Source: an uncultured Gemmatimonadota bacterium (GTDB taxonomy: Bacteria; Gemmatimonadota; Gemmatimonadetes; Gemmatimonadales; Gemmatimonadaceae). Taken from it: a stretch of DNA of 5,041 nt. A model generated the notes under the pieces. It did no database searches. It was not told where the DNA came from and saw only the letters and a program-made list of their open reading frames with translations. This document shows, piece after piece, positions 1 to 5,041 of this stretch; position 1 is the stretch's first letter, and every line of letters starts with the position of its first letter. The translations under genes were made by a program, and so were the position numbers. The stretch is taken from contig CAITQY010000090.1 in the NCBI GenBank assembly GCA_903894655.1, positions 1-5,041 of the forward strand, read 5' to 3'.

Positions 1-246
1 CACCACGTTGAAGCGGTCGCTATAGTCGAAATCCCGCGACAGGATCGTCGCCACCGTGTCCCCATTCACGCCCTTCACCGGCAGCACGAGCAAGGAGGTC
101 TTCTGACCCGCCACATAGCGCGTGCTGAGACTCACCCCCGGCGGCTGCGCCTGTGCCGCGGCGCCCGACGGCAGCGCGAGGACAAGGGCGAGCAGCCGAC
201 AGGCGAGCATGGGCAGCACACGAAGCGACTGGGAACGGAGCATCAT
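1..246 (-). CDS. tolB: TolB, N-terminal fragment (runs off the left edge)
   Basis: Start of the periplasmic TolB protein of the Tol-Pal system; 82 codons are present of a family that is usually about 430 residues, so the beta-propeller lies outside the window. Seen: start ATGATG at 241-246; a signal peptide with a hydrophobic core of Leu/Ala/Val at residues 9-27 and a likely cut after the Ala run near residue 31-33 (AAA-QAQ). The TolB N-terminal domain follows: a beta strand SLLVLPVKG at 51-59, then GDTVATILSRDFDYSDRF at 62-79, which matches the family pattern of an alpha helix ending in a 'RDL.YSGRF'-like segment. In known systems the mature N-terminus contacts the transducer's C-terminal domain and the propeller contacts Pal. 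The gene follows the transducer stop by 13 nt, so it is almost certainly in the same operon. No clear Shine-Dalgarno precedes the start, which suggests coupled translation. A second in-frame ATG (241-243) is an equally good start. Confidence 0.88.
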   Translation of the reverse strand, partial: MMLRSQSLRVLPMLACRLLALVLALPSGAAAQAQPPGVSLSTRYVAGQKTSLLVLPVKGVNGDTVATILSRDFDYSDRFNVV

Positions 247-259
247 CTGGGGCACGCGG

Positions 260-1009
260 TCAGTTGGGTCGCAAGGCATAGTCAAACGTGAAGTACACGA
301 TCAGCACATCATCCGTCCATCCCTGAGGCAGCGGGCCGAACCCACGCGTCGAGCCAACCGCTTCGATAGCGCCCATGGCATCGAGGTCGTAGATGCGATC
401 ACCCGATCCCTTCACGACTTCGATCGCCATCACCGAGCCATCACGTCGGATGGTGAATTTTACCTCTGATACGAGCGATGCCGACACACGGCGCGGCGTC
501 CAGTTCAGCGTCAGCTGCCTCACGACGTTCTGCAGGTACCCGGGATACGGAAACTCGATCCCGCGAATGTTCAGGTTGGCGACATCTGCGCCGTTACCGC
601 CCTGCGCACCCGCACCAGCCTTGGGTGCCGCCGTCGACTTCGACGCCGTCGGCGATGCGGCCTTCGACCCCGCCTGCTTCGTACGCGACGTCGAGGGGGT
701 CGCCTTGGGCGACGGGAGGACCTTTTTCGCCGTCGATGCAGTCGGTACGACCTTCTCTTCGGGCACACGTTCGGCGCCGGCGATATCGGGGGCCTGCGCT
801 GACGGCTGCGCCGCCGGTGTCACCACGCCGGCCTGCCGCGGTCCCGGCGGCGCCCCCACCAGTTCCACGCGATACACGGGCGGCCGAGGCGCCTCCACTC
901 GGGCGCCCCACCACAGGGCCGCTGCCACCAGCAGCAGGTGCACCAGCGAGGAGAACGCAATACCACGGCCGAGCGTCGGCGGCCTGGTCGCCGCGTGCGA
1001 CGGACTCAC
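260..1009 (-). CDS. TonB/TolA-type energy transducer (probable TolA equivalent)
   Basis: Inner-membrane-anchored periplasmic protein of 249 residues that should relay force from TolQR to TolB/Pal. Seen: one membrane segment at about residues 17-34 carrying Ser20 and His24. This is the S-x3-H spacing of the SHLS face by which E. coli TonB (Ser16/His20) and TolA (Ser18/His22) engage their motors. A Pro/Ala/Ser/Lys-rich low-complexity linker spans residues 40-145. A globular TonB/TolA C-terminal domain spans about 150-249, with YPGYLQNVVRQLTLNW (155-170) and a strand pair around KFTIRRDGSVMAIEVVKGSG (184-203). The order tolQ-tolR-this-tolB gives it the TolA position. However, the domain reads as TonB-family and it lacks the long helical domain II of E. 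coli TolA (421 residues), so no symbol is given. The start is GTG inside a GTGA overlap with the tolR stop, implying translational coupling. The next gene is tolB, 13 nt on. Confidence 0.9.
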   Translation of the reverse strand: MSPSHAATRPPTLGRGIAFSSLVHLLLVAAALWWGARVEAPRPPVYRVELVGAPPGPRQAGVVTPAAQPSAQAPDIAGAERVPEEKVVPTASTAKKVLPSPKATPSTSRTKQAGSKAASPTASKSTAAPKAGAGAQGGNGADVANLNIRGIEFPYPGYLQNVVRQLTLNWTPRRVSASLVSEVKFTIRRDGSVMAIEVVKGSGDRIYDLDAMGAIEAVGSTRGFGPLPQGWTDDVLIVYFTFDYALRPN

Positions 1010-1419
1010 CGATTGCCGTCCGGTTCCGCGACGAGCCCTACATCGGTAATCCCCTTGGACTTCATCGCCGCGACGATGCGCACCACGGTTCCGTACGGCA
1101 CGGCTTCATCGGCGCGCAGATACACCCCACCGCCACCCTTTTTCTCCGACAACGCCTTGATGCTGCCGGCGAACTCGTCGAACGACAGCTGCGTTTCATC
1201 GACGAAGATCTGCCCGCGACGATCCACCGTGATCACGAGACCATTTTTCGGCTCGAGCGGCGCGACATCCGCCGTCGGCAGCGCGATATCCACCCCGCCC
1301 TGCATAATCGGTGCGGTGATCATAAAGATGATCATCAACAGCATCATCACGTCGATCAGCGACACCACGTTGATCTCAGCGTTCACACCAGCCCGCTCCC
1401 GACGGCGGCCGCGGCGCAT
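1006..1419 (-). CDS. tolR: TolR, ExbD/TolR-family proton-channel subunit
   Basis: Inner-membrane subunit (137 residues; E. coli TolR has 142) that pairs with TolQ to convert proton flow into mechanical work on the transducer. Seen: a basic cytoplasmic N-terminus (residues 1-9, six Arg), the EINVV motif at 15-19, and one membrane helix at about 18-37. Asp23 sits in that helix at the same position as the essential proton-carrying Asp23 of E. coli TolR. The periplasmic domain spans about 42-137, with VDIALPTAD after the helix and a YLRADEAVPYGTVV segment near residues 99-112, the usual ExbD/TolR dimerisation fold. The residue three before Asp23 is Ser20 rather than the Pro of E. coli TolR. Start ATG lies 2 nt after the tolQ stop, with a GGCGGA sequence about 7 nt upstream; the stop overlaps the next start by 4 bp. 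It could be called ExbD on sequence alone; the tolB neighbour decides for TolR. Confidence 0.93.
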   Translation of the reverse strand: MRRGRRRERAGVNAEINVVSLIDVMMLLMIIFMITAPIMQGGVDIALPTADVAPLEPKNGLVITVDRRGQIFVDETQLSFDEFAGSIKALSEKKGGGGVYLRADEAVPYGTVVRIVAAMKSKGITDVGLVAEPDGNR

Positions 1420-1421
1420 CC

Positions 1422-2162
1422 TCAGATCCGCCCGTCACGCACCATCAGTGCGATCAGCTCTGATCCGAATCCTTCGAGCGCGTCGTCAAAGCGATTGAGG
1501 CGAGAGGCAAACACGTTGTACGCGAAGGCCGCCGGAATCGCGACGGCCAACGCCGCGGCCGTCGCCATCAGGGCGGTGCCGATACCGGGCGCCACAGCCT
1601 GGATGTTTCCCGATCCCTTCTGTCCGATGCCGACAAACGCCTCGATCACGCCCAACACCGTGCCGAACAGTCCAATTAGCGGACTCACGCTGCCGACGGT
1701 AGCGAGCCACGGGATGTACTGCCCAAGCTCTTCGCGCGCCTTCGAGCCCTCGGCGTCGAGCACCAGCCGCAACGCCTCGACCTGTGAGCCGGATAGTCGC
1801 GCCGTACGATCGTTGGTGGCACCAAGCGCCGGCTTCGTGTCATTGAGGAACGACACCGCGCGCGCGAACACCGCCGTGAACGCACTCGGCTTGGCCCGCT
1901 GCGCGCACAGCATGGCGTCGTCCATGCCGCGGGCGCGCTCGAAGTCGGCCATGAACGCGCGCCCATTGGTCTCGGCCGCCTTAAAGCCGCGCCATTTGGA
2001 GAACATAATCGCCCAAGAGATCAGCGAGAGCACGACCAACAGCGCCAGCACACTCTTCGTGACCGGATCGCTGTTGATCAGCATGCCGAGCATCGACGAC
2101 GGCAACGCGTCCGTCGCACCTGTCGATGGCAGTGCCGCGAACATTCCGATCACCGCCGTCAC
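1422..2162 (-). CDS. tolQ: TolQ, MotA/TolQ/ExbB-family proton channel
   Basis: Polytopic inner-membrane protein of 246 residues (E. coli TolQ 230) that forms the pentameric ring around TolR. Seen: helix 1 at about 34-54 (ends in SWAIMFSKW, as in TolQ SWAIII); a cytoplasmic loop with the Ala/Arg-rich helix; helix 2 at about 152-178 containing TVGSVSPLIGLFGTVLG; and helix 3 at about 189-216 containing APGIGTALMATAAALAVAIP. Thr168 and Thr201 align with the pore threonines Thr145 and Thr178 of E. coli TolQ, with identical 33-residue spacing. Unusually, the Glu of the family 'GIAEAL' motif in helix 3 is Thr196. Start choice: GTG at 2160-2162 overlaps the epimerase stop (GTGA) and has GGAG 8 nt upstream. 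The alternative ATG codon 24 (2091-2093) has no evident ribosome site. The chosen start leaves a roughly 30-residue N-terminal extension before helix 1. Confidence 0.93.
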   Translation of the reverse strand: MTAVIGMFAALPSTGATDALPSSMLGMLINSDPVTKSVLALLVVLSLISWAIMFSKWRGFKAAETNGRAFMADFERARGMDDAMLCAQRAKPSAFTAVFARAVSFLNDTKPALGATNDRTARLSGSQVEALRLVLDAEGSKAREELGQYIPWLATVGSVSPLIGLFGTVLGVIEAFVGIGQKGSGNIQAVAPGIGTALMATAAALAVAIPAAFAYNVFASRLNRFDDALEGFGSELIALMVRDGRI

Positions 2163-3130
2163 GCCTGCGTCTCCACGCGCGCGCGACGATCGGCGAAGAA
2201 TCGAAACGTGTTCTCAAGGCCGTCTCGAAGCGTGACCTTCGGCGTCCAGCCCAACACGGATTGTGCCTTCGTCGTATCGAGCGCAGAGCGCGCGAGTTCG
2301 CCGGCGCGGGCCGGTGCATAGTCGATCGGCGAGTCTGCCGACGACACCGATCGCAGCGTTTCCGCAAGCGTGTTCACCGACGTCTCGATCGACGTACCGA
2401 TGTTGAACGCAAGGGCATCGAGACGTCCACGCGGCGGGAGATCGACGGTGGCCGCAGCGAAATTGGCACCCGCAACGTCACCGGCGTACACGTAGTCACG
2501 CGTCTGGGCACCATCACCAAACACCGTGAGTGCCCGACCGTCGAGCAGACGATTGCAGAAGATCGCCACCACGCCGGCTTCGCCATGCGGGTCCTGTCGT
2601 GGACCATACACATTACCGTAACGCAGCGCCACGTTGTCGAGTCCGTGCACACGACCGTAATACGCGAGATAGTATTCGATCGAGAGCTTCGCGATGCCGT
2701 AGGGCGCTTCCGGATCTTTGCTGTTCGACTCGGCACTCGGCGGCGGATCGAAATCTCCGTACAAGGCGCCACCGGTGGATGACAGAATGGTGCGCGTGGG
2801 GTGTCCTCCCGCGCGGACGGCTTCCATCAGATTCAGCGTGCCGAGGATGTTGCGGGTGGCGTCATAGACGGGGTCCAGGACACTGCGGCGCACGTCGATC
2901 TGCGCGGCGAGGTGGCACATCACGTCGAACCTGCCGTCGCGAATCAGCGCTGCGGCCTCCGGGGTCGTGATGTCTCCACGGACAAATCGAGCCGCCGTCG
3001 GAATGTTCTCTTCACGCCCACTCGACAGATCGTCGAGAATGGTGACGTCCCACCCTTCGGCCAGAAATCTGTCCGCGACATGGGATCCGATGAATCCTGC
3101 CCCGCCCGTCACCACGACCGTCTTTGCCAT
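2159..3130 (-). CDS. NAD-dependent nucleotide-sugar epimerase (GalE-like extended SDR)
   Basis: Cytoplasmic extended short-chain dehydrogenase/reductase of 323 residues, most like UDP-glucose 4-epimerases, which interconvert UDP-glucose and UDP-galactose (or their N-acetyl forms) for envelope polysaccharide. Seen: Rossmann GGAGFIG at 9-15; acidic DD at 33-34 after the second beta strand, typical of NAD rather than NADP binding; HLAAQ at 73-77; SSTGGALYG at 117-125 with the catalytic Ser/Thr; and Tyr144 and Lys148 of the YxxxK catalytic pair. RYGNVYGPRQDPHGEAG follows at 170-186, then the sugar-side RDYVYAGDVA motif at 211-220. The exact substrate cannot be read from sequence, so no symbol is given. 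Start: ATG at 3128-3130, with GAGGAA about 9 nt upstream. An in-frame upstream ATG at 3223 would add 31 residues before the Rossmann strand and is rejected. The stop overlaps tolQ by 4 bp, making this the apparent first gene of the tol operon. Confidence 0.92.
   Translation of the reverse strand: MAKTVVVTGGAGFIGSHVADRFLAEGWDVTILDDLSSGREENIPTAARFVRGDITTPEAAALIRDGRFDVMCHLAAQIDVRRSVLDPVYDATRNILGTLNLMEAVRAGGHPTRTILSSTGGALYGDFDPPPSAESNSKDPEAPYGIAKLSIEYYLAYYGRVHGLDNVALRYGNVYGPRQDPHGEAGVVAIFCNRLLDGRALTVFGDGAQTRDYVYAGDVAGANFAAATVDLPPRGRLDALAFNIGTSIETSVNTLAETLRSVSSADSPIDYAPARAGELARSALDTTKAQSVLGWTPKVTLRDGLENTFRFFADRRARVETQA
2171..2174 (-). promoter_or_regulatory. Ribosome binding site deciding the tolQ GTG start
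   Basis: GGAG on the minus strand lies 8 nt before the GTG at 2160-2162, inside the last codons of the epimerase gene. It supports the non-ATG start over the downstream ATG at 2091-2093. Confidence 0.55.
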
Positions 3131-3138
3131 ACCGTTCG

Positions 3139-3145
3139 TTTCCTC
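3139..3145 (-). promoter_or_regulatory. Ribosome binding site of the epimerase gene
   Basis: GAGGAAA on the minus strand precedes the ATG at 3128-3130 by about 8-9 nt. It is the best Shine-Dalgarno of the region and fixes the start of the epimerase at MAKTVVV instead of the upstream in-frame ATG at 3223. Confidence 0.65.
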
Positions 3146-3202
3146 GATCCAATGGGGAAATCCGTTGTCGTCCTCGTCCCGTCGGGGCCATACCGGAGAC
3201 GC

Positions 3203-3208
3203 ATTATG
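3203..3208 (-). promoter_or_regulatory. Possible -10 element for the epimerase-tol operon
   Basis: The minus strand reads CATAAT here, 5/6 matches to the sigma-70 consensus TATAAT and AT-rich against a GC-rich background. A start near 3196 would give a leader of roughly 65 nt to the epimerase ATG. No convincing -35 is found 16-18 nt upstream, where the bases belong to a GC-rich hairpin (3221-3255), so the call is tentative. The bases directly downstream (3188-3202) recur upstream of the LysM gene. Confidence 0.3.
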
Positions 3209-3220
3209 CACCAATGTACA

Positions 3221-3255
3221 CACGCGCCGACGCCCACGGGGAGCTTCGGCGCGTG
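3221..3255 (-). terminator. Perfect 10-bp stem hairpin between LysM gene and epimerase
   Basis: CACGCGCCGA (3221-3230) pairs exactly with TCGGCGCGTG (3246-3255), with a 15-nt loop that itself holds a CCC/GGG pair. It is the second of two hairpins after the LysM stop. There is no T-run on either strand after the stem, so it is not a canonical intrinsic terminator. It could be a transcription-end or RNA-stability structure for the LysM transcript, or a regulatory element, since it abuts the possible promoter at 3203-3208. The inverted repeat is certain; its role is not. Confidence 0.4.
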
Positions 3256-3273
3256 CGAATCATCGATCAATCT

Positions 3274-3307
3274 CCGCGCGACGCGACACAGGTCACGTCG
3301 CGCGCGG
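3274..3307 (-). terminator. GC-rich hairpin just after the LysM gene stop
   Basis: On the minus strand this begins 17 nt after the LysM stop codon. CCGCGC, a 2-nt bulge, and GACG pair with CGTC and GCGCGG around a loop of about 12 nt, giving ten base pairs. The downstream sequence (AGATTGATCG) lacks a clear T-run. Position immediately after the stop favours a terminator or 3'-end protective hairpin for the LysM transcript. Confidence 0.4.
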
Positions 3308-3324
3308 TCACAGCATCGGAACGA

Positions 3325-4845
3325 TCACGGAGCCTTGGCGACGCGGCGGGCCGACAGACCGACTGCGATGTCCGACTGATACTGGCGCGTGATCACGGCC
3401 GAACTGCCGGCCGCTTCGCTCCGAACCACTCGCACCGTCGCAACCAGCGACTCCTGCGCAGGCTGTGCCTTGGTGCCGCTGCGGTACAGCCCAAACTCGT
3501 CGCCAGCCTTCACGCCCTGCGTCGAGCCAGCCGCAAGCATTAGGAAGCTCTGCAGCGTAGGCTGCAACTCGTGCGGGTCGATCCAACGGACGCTGGTCTT
3601 CACGTCCGGTGCCGCCAGCGTTTGCGCGGTCAGCCAGGGGGCTGACGTTCCAGTGGCCGGCAGGAGGCGCTGCCCCTGCTCAACGCGGCCAGACTGGCGC
3701 GTCAGCACGGCCAGAACTGGTTTCCCCGCCTCAACCCGTACGACTTCTACAATGCCGGTCGGGATGGCGATCATTGCCTGCTTGTCCGCGGCCACGGGCG
3801 TCGTCACGGCCACAAGCCGCTGCCCAACGGTGTACGTCACCCCAGCAGGTGGGCGGACGTCGATCTGATCCGTCACGATCGCGCGTTGGGGATACCCTCG
3901 ATCGGTGGACTTCGGCGAACCGACACGCCGCATGATCGATCCGGCCTTGGCCAGATCGGACGGCGACACCAAGAACGGTGCGGCATCGAACTCGGCCTGT
4001 CGCGGCTCTGGCGCGTTCGGCCGAAGTACGGCGCGTGTACGACGCTCCGCTTCCACCCCGTCAGGCAAGTCACGATGGAAGACCGTCTCCACTTCGCTGG
4101 TCTTTCGTGAGGCCTCCTGGGCTTCCAAATCGACCAGACCGATCTTCGTCCCCTGACGGGTCGTTAACAGCTCGCTTGCATGCTGCGGCTGAAAGTTCAC
4201 CCGCGACGTATCGGTCTCTGGCGACGGCTTCGCGACGGCCTCTCCCGAGGCCACCGTGGCGGCCCGCCCAGCCTTCGCTGGCGACCGTCCCTTTTTGGCC
4301 GCGGCGGCAGTGGCGGCGTTGGACTTGCCTACGGTCTGCGCCGAGAGCGATCCAGCCGGACGCGCTGGGGGCGGCGACGGCAGGGTGCCCTCACCAGCCT
4401 TGACGAGTGCGACGCTGGGCACCGTTGAGTCGGCCGGCGCAGCCGCTACCGCAGCCGCCTTCGCCCCACTCACCGCCGGCGAAGGCGGCACACTCAACTT
4501 CATGCCGACCAGCAGTGGCGAGGGTCCCGTGATCGGAAGGCGATTGCGACGTGCGAGGGCTGGCCACTGGTGCCCATCGCCGTAATACCGCGCGGCGATG
4601 CCCCAGAGCGTTTCGCCGGCACGGACTATATGCGTCGTGGCCGCAGAGTCTTGGACCTGATCGACCGTGATCTCGGGAACCGCGGCGACACGAGCGTCGG
4701 CCTCCTGACCATGCACGACGGCGGGACGCCAGACCAGCAGAAGCGCGAGAGTCGACAGCAGGGCCACCAACATGCGATGGGCCGGAAAATGCACGCGGTT
4801 GGATTTGATGGCAGTAGACGACTGCGGCCGGTTTGCAGCGCGCAT
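3325..4845 (-). CDS. Secreted LysM-domain protein of unknown function
   Basis: A 506-residue exported protein, probably periplasmic and peptidoglycan-binding through its single LysM domain. Seen: a long basic n-region (1-24), a hydrophobic core at 25-39 (MLVALLSTLALLLVW), and a likely signal cleavage near HG-QE (residues 46-47). LysM spans about 72-119, with HIVRAGETLWGIAARYYGDG (72-91) and a closing GMKLSVPP. A low-complexity Ala/Pro/Ser/Lys linker runs about 121-215. A C-terminal half of about 290 residues (216-506) is not recognised. Two stretches in it resemble each other: about 334-396 and about 439-502 each have a 'G..L/F' strand, a VVR strand (368-370; 473-475) and a TRQ (382-384; 486-488) at matched spacing. 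Start ATG has GAGG 7 nt upstream (4853-4856); the alternative Met25 (4771-4773) has none. No catalytic motif such as an amidase or NlpC/P60 triad was seen. It shares strand with the tol operon but is separated by 194 nt and hairpins. Confidence 0.85.
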   Translation of the reverse strand: MRAANRPQSSTAIKSNRVHFPAHRMLVALLSTLALLLVWRPAVVHGQEADARVAAVPEITVDQVQDSAATTHIVRAGETLWGIAARYYGDGHQWPALARRNRLPITGPSPLLVGMKLSVPPSPAVSGAKAAAVAAAPADSTVPSVALVKAGEGTLPSPPPARPAGSLSAQTVGKSNAATAAAAKKGRSPAKAGRAATVASGEAVAKPSPETDTSRVNFQPQHASELLTTRQGTKIGLVDLEAQEASRKTSEVETVFHRDLPDGVEAERRTRAVLRPNAPEPRQAEFDAAPFLVSPSDLAKAGSIMRRVGSPKSTDRGYPQRAIVTDQIDVRPPAGVTYTVGQRLVAVTTPVAADKQAMIAIPTGIVEVVRVEAGKPVLAVLTRQSGRVEQGQRLLPATGTSAPWLTAQTLAAPDVKTSVRWIDPHELQPTLQSFLMLAAGSTQGVKAGDEFGLYRSGTKAQPAQESLVATVRVVRSEAAGSSAVITRQYQSDIAVGLSARRVAKAP

Positions 4846-4852
4846 CAGCGAG

Positions 4853-4856
4853 CCTC
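4853..4856 (-). promoter_or_regulatory. Ribosome binding site of the LysM gene
   Basis: GAGG on the minus strand lies 7 nt before the ATG at 4843-4845. It supports the longer signal-peptide n-region over a start at codon 25. Confidence 0.55.
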
Positions 4857-4872
4857 ACAGTGGAAAGTCTAC

Positions 4873-4891
4873 GCGCCCCCGCCCGGGGCGC
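4873..4891. repeat. Short GC hairpin upstream of the LysM gene
   Basis: GCGCCCC (4873-4879) and GGGGCGC (4885-4891) form a 7-bp stem with a 5-nt loop. It is followed at 4894-4903 by the perfect 10-bp palindrome GAGGGCCCTC. If transcription starts further upstream, both would lie in the 5' leader of the LysM mRNA, 28-60 nt before its start codon. No function is assigned. Confidence 0.4.
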
Positions 4892-4933
4892 TGGAGGGCC
4901 CTCGATTCGCCGGCAGGACTGCATGCGAGGCAC

Positions 4934-4948
4934 CCACACCGGAGACGC
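4934..4948. repeat. 15-bp sequence shared with the epimerase upstream region
   Basis: CCACACCGGAGACGC here matches CCATACCGGAGACGC at 3188-3202 in 14 of 15 positions and in the same orientation. Each copy lies in the intergenic region upstream of a leftward gene (LysM gene and epimerase). A looser third relative, TAACGGAGAGCGCATTA at 4965-4981, resembles TACCGGAGACGCATTA at 3191-3206 with one inserted base. It may be a common operator or promoter-associated element; chance is not excluded. Confidence 0.35.
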
Positions 4949-5007
4949 CTGCGATGGACGCGCGTAACGGAGAGCGCATTACGGCACTGGTCGACCTCAT
5001 CACATTT

Positions 5008-5035
5008 CCCGCCGTCGGGAGCTCCCGACGGCGGG
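5008..5035. terminator. Perfect 28-bp palindrome, possible terminator hairpin
   Basis: CCCGCCGTCGGGAG (5008-5021) is followed directly by its exact reverse complement (5022-5035), centred on AGCT. As RNA it folds to a 12-bp GC-rich stem with a 4-nt loop. Neither strand has a T-run after the stem: the plus strand continues CCGCAC and the minus strand AAATGTG. It may end a gene lying to the right of the window, or be a protein-binding or dispersed palindromic repeat. The palindrome is certain; terminator function is a guess. Confidence 0.45.
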
Positions 5036-5041
5036 CCGCAC

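Larger units (their letters stand above)
4846..5041. other. Gene-free stretch upstream of the LysM gene
   Basis: Apart from the ribosome site, the small hairpin, the repeated 15-bp element and the palindrome listed separately, I see no coding sequence or RNA gene here. An overlapping minus-strand reading frame across 4391-4939 is an out-of-frame shadow of the LysM gene. A promoter for the LysM gene is expected but no good -35/-10 pair is visible. The best -10-like hexamers on the minus strand are TAGACT (4866-4871) and CGTAAT (4978-4983). Confidence 0.5.

Noticed and set aside
199..246. A possible lipoprotein cysteine (Cys16) in the TolB signal peptide.
   Set aside because: The Cys precedes most of the hydrophobic core and the preceding residues (PMLA) do not fit a lipobox; TolB is normally a soluble periplasmic protein.
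580..890. Low-complexity tract in the transducer gene considered as a tandem DNA repeat.
   Set aside because: The Ala/Pro/Ser/Lys richness is compositional; I could not find a regular repeated DNA unit.
478..2235. A 585-codon open frame on the plus strand, antisense to tolQ, tolR and the transducer gene.
   Set aside because: Its translation is Arg/Pro/Ser/Ala-rich with no domain, no good ribosome site, and it lies opposite three clearly conserved genes. Long antisense frames are common in GC-rich DNA.
3131..3223. N-terminal extension of the epimerase from an ATG at 3223.
   Set aside because: It would place 31 non-conserved residues before the Rossmann strand, whereas the ATG at 3130 has a good GAGGAA site and gives the usual family N-terminus.
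4866..4871. TAGACT on the minus strand as a -10 for the LysM gene.
   Set aside because: Only 4/6 to consensus, no -35-like hexamer at proper distance, and it would leave a very short leader.
4391..4939. A 182-codon minus-strand frame overlapping the start of the LysM gene.
   Set aside because: It is out of frame with the LysM gene, Arg-rich, without a recognisable domain, and ends inside the LysM coding region.

Overview
The window holds a compact, leftward-transcribed (minus strand) cell-envelope gene cluster from a GC-rich Gram-negative bacterium. Gene order in the direction of transcription: a secreted LysM-domain protein (3325-4845), an NAD-dependent nucleotide-sugar epimerase (2159-3130), tolQ (1422-2162), tolR (1006-1419), a TonB/TolA-type energy transducer (260-1009), and the first 82 codons of tolB, which runs off the left edge (1-246). 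Tol genes imply a diderm. The high GC, the GTG starts and the style of the TolQ/TolR sequences would fit Gemmatimonadota, but that assignment is inference from general appearance and was not tested.

The epimerase, tolQ, tolR, the transducer and tolB are packed as one transcription unit. Two junctions are 4-bp GTGA stop/start overlaps (epimerase/tolQ and tolR/transducer), one gap is 2 nt (tolQ/tolR) and one is 13 nt (transducer/tolB). TolQ and TolR form the proton-driven inner-membrane motor. The transducer is anchored by one membrane helix and reaches across the periplasm, where its C-terminal domain should contact TolB, the partner of the Pal lipoprotein. Pal would be expected further left. 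Together these maintain outer-membrane integrity and constriction at division.

The LysM gene is set apart by a 194-nt intergenic region (3131-3324). This region carries two GC-rich hairpins and a possible promoter -10 for the epimerase-tol operon. A second gene-free stretch (4846-5041) lies upstream of the LysM gene. It contains a perfect 28-bp palindrome, a small hairpin, and a 15-bp sequence shared (14/15) with the epimerase promoter region.

No mobile element, CRISPR array, RNA gene or defence system is visible. The window is mainly conventional Tol-Pal biology. The points worth a second look are the epimerase coupled to tolQ, a conserved glutamate of TolQ helix 3 replaced by threonine, an internal repeat in the uncharacterised half of the LysM protein, and the motif shared between the two upstream regions.
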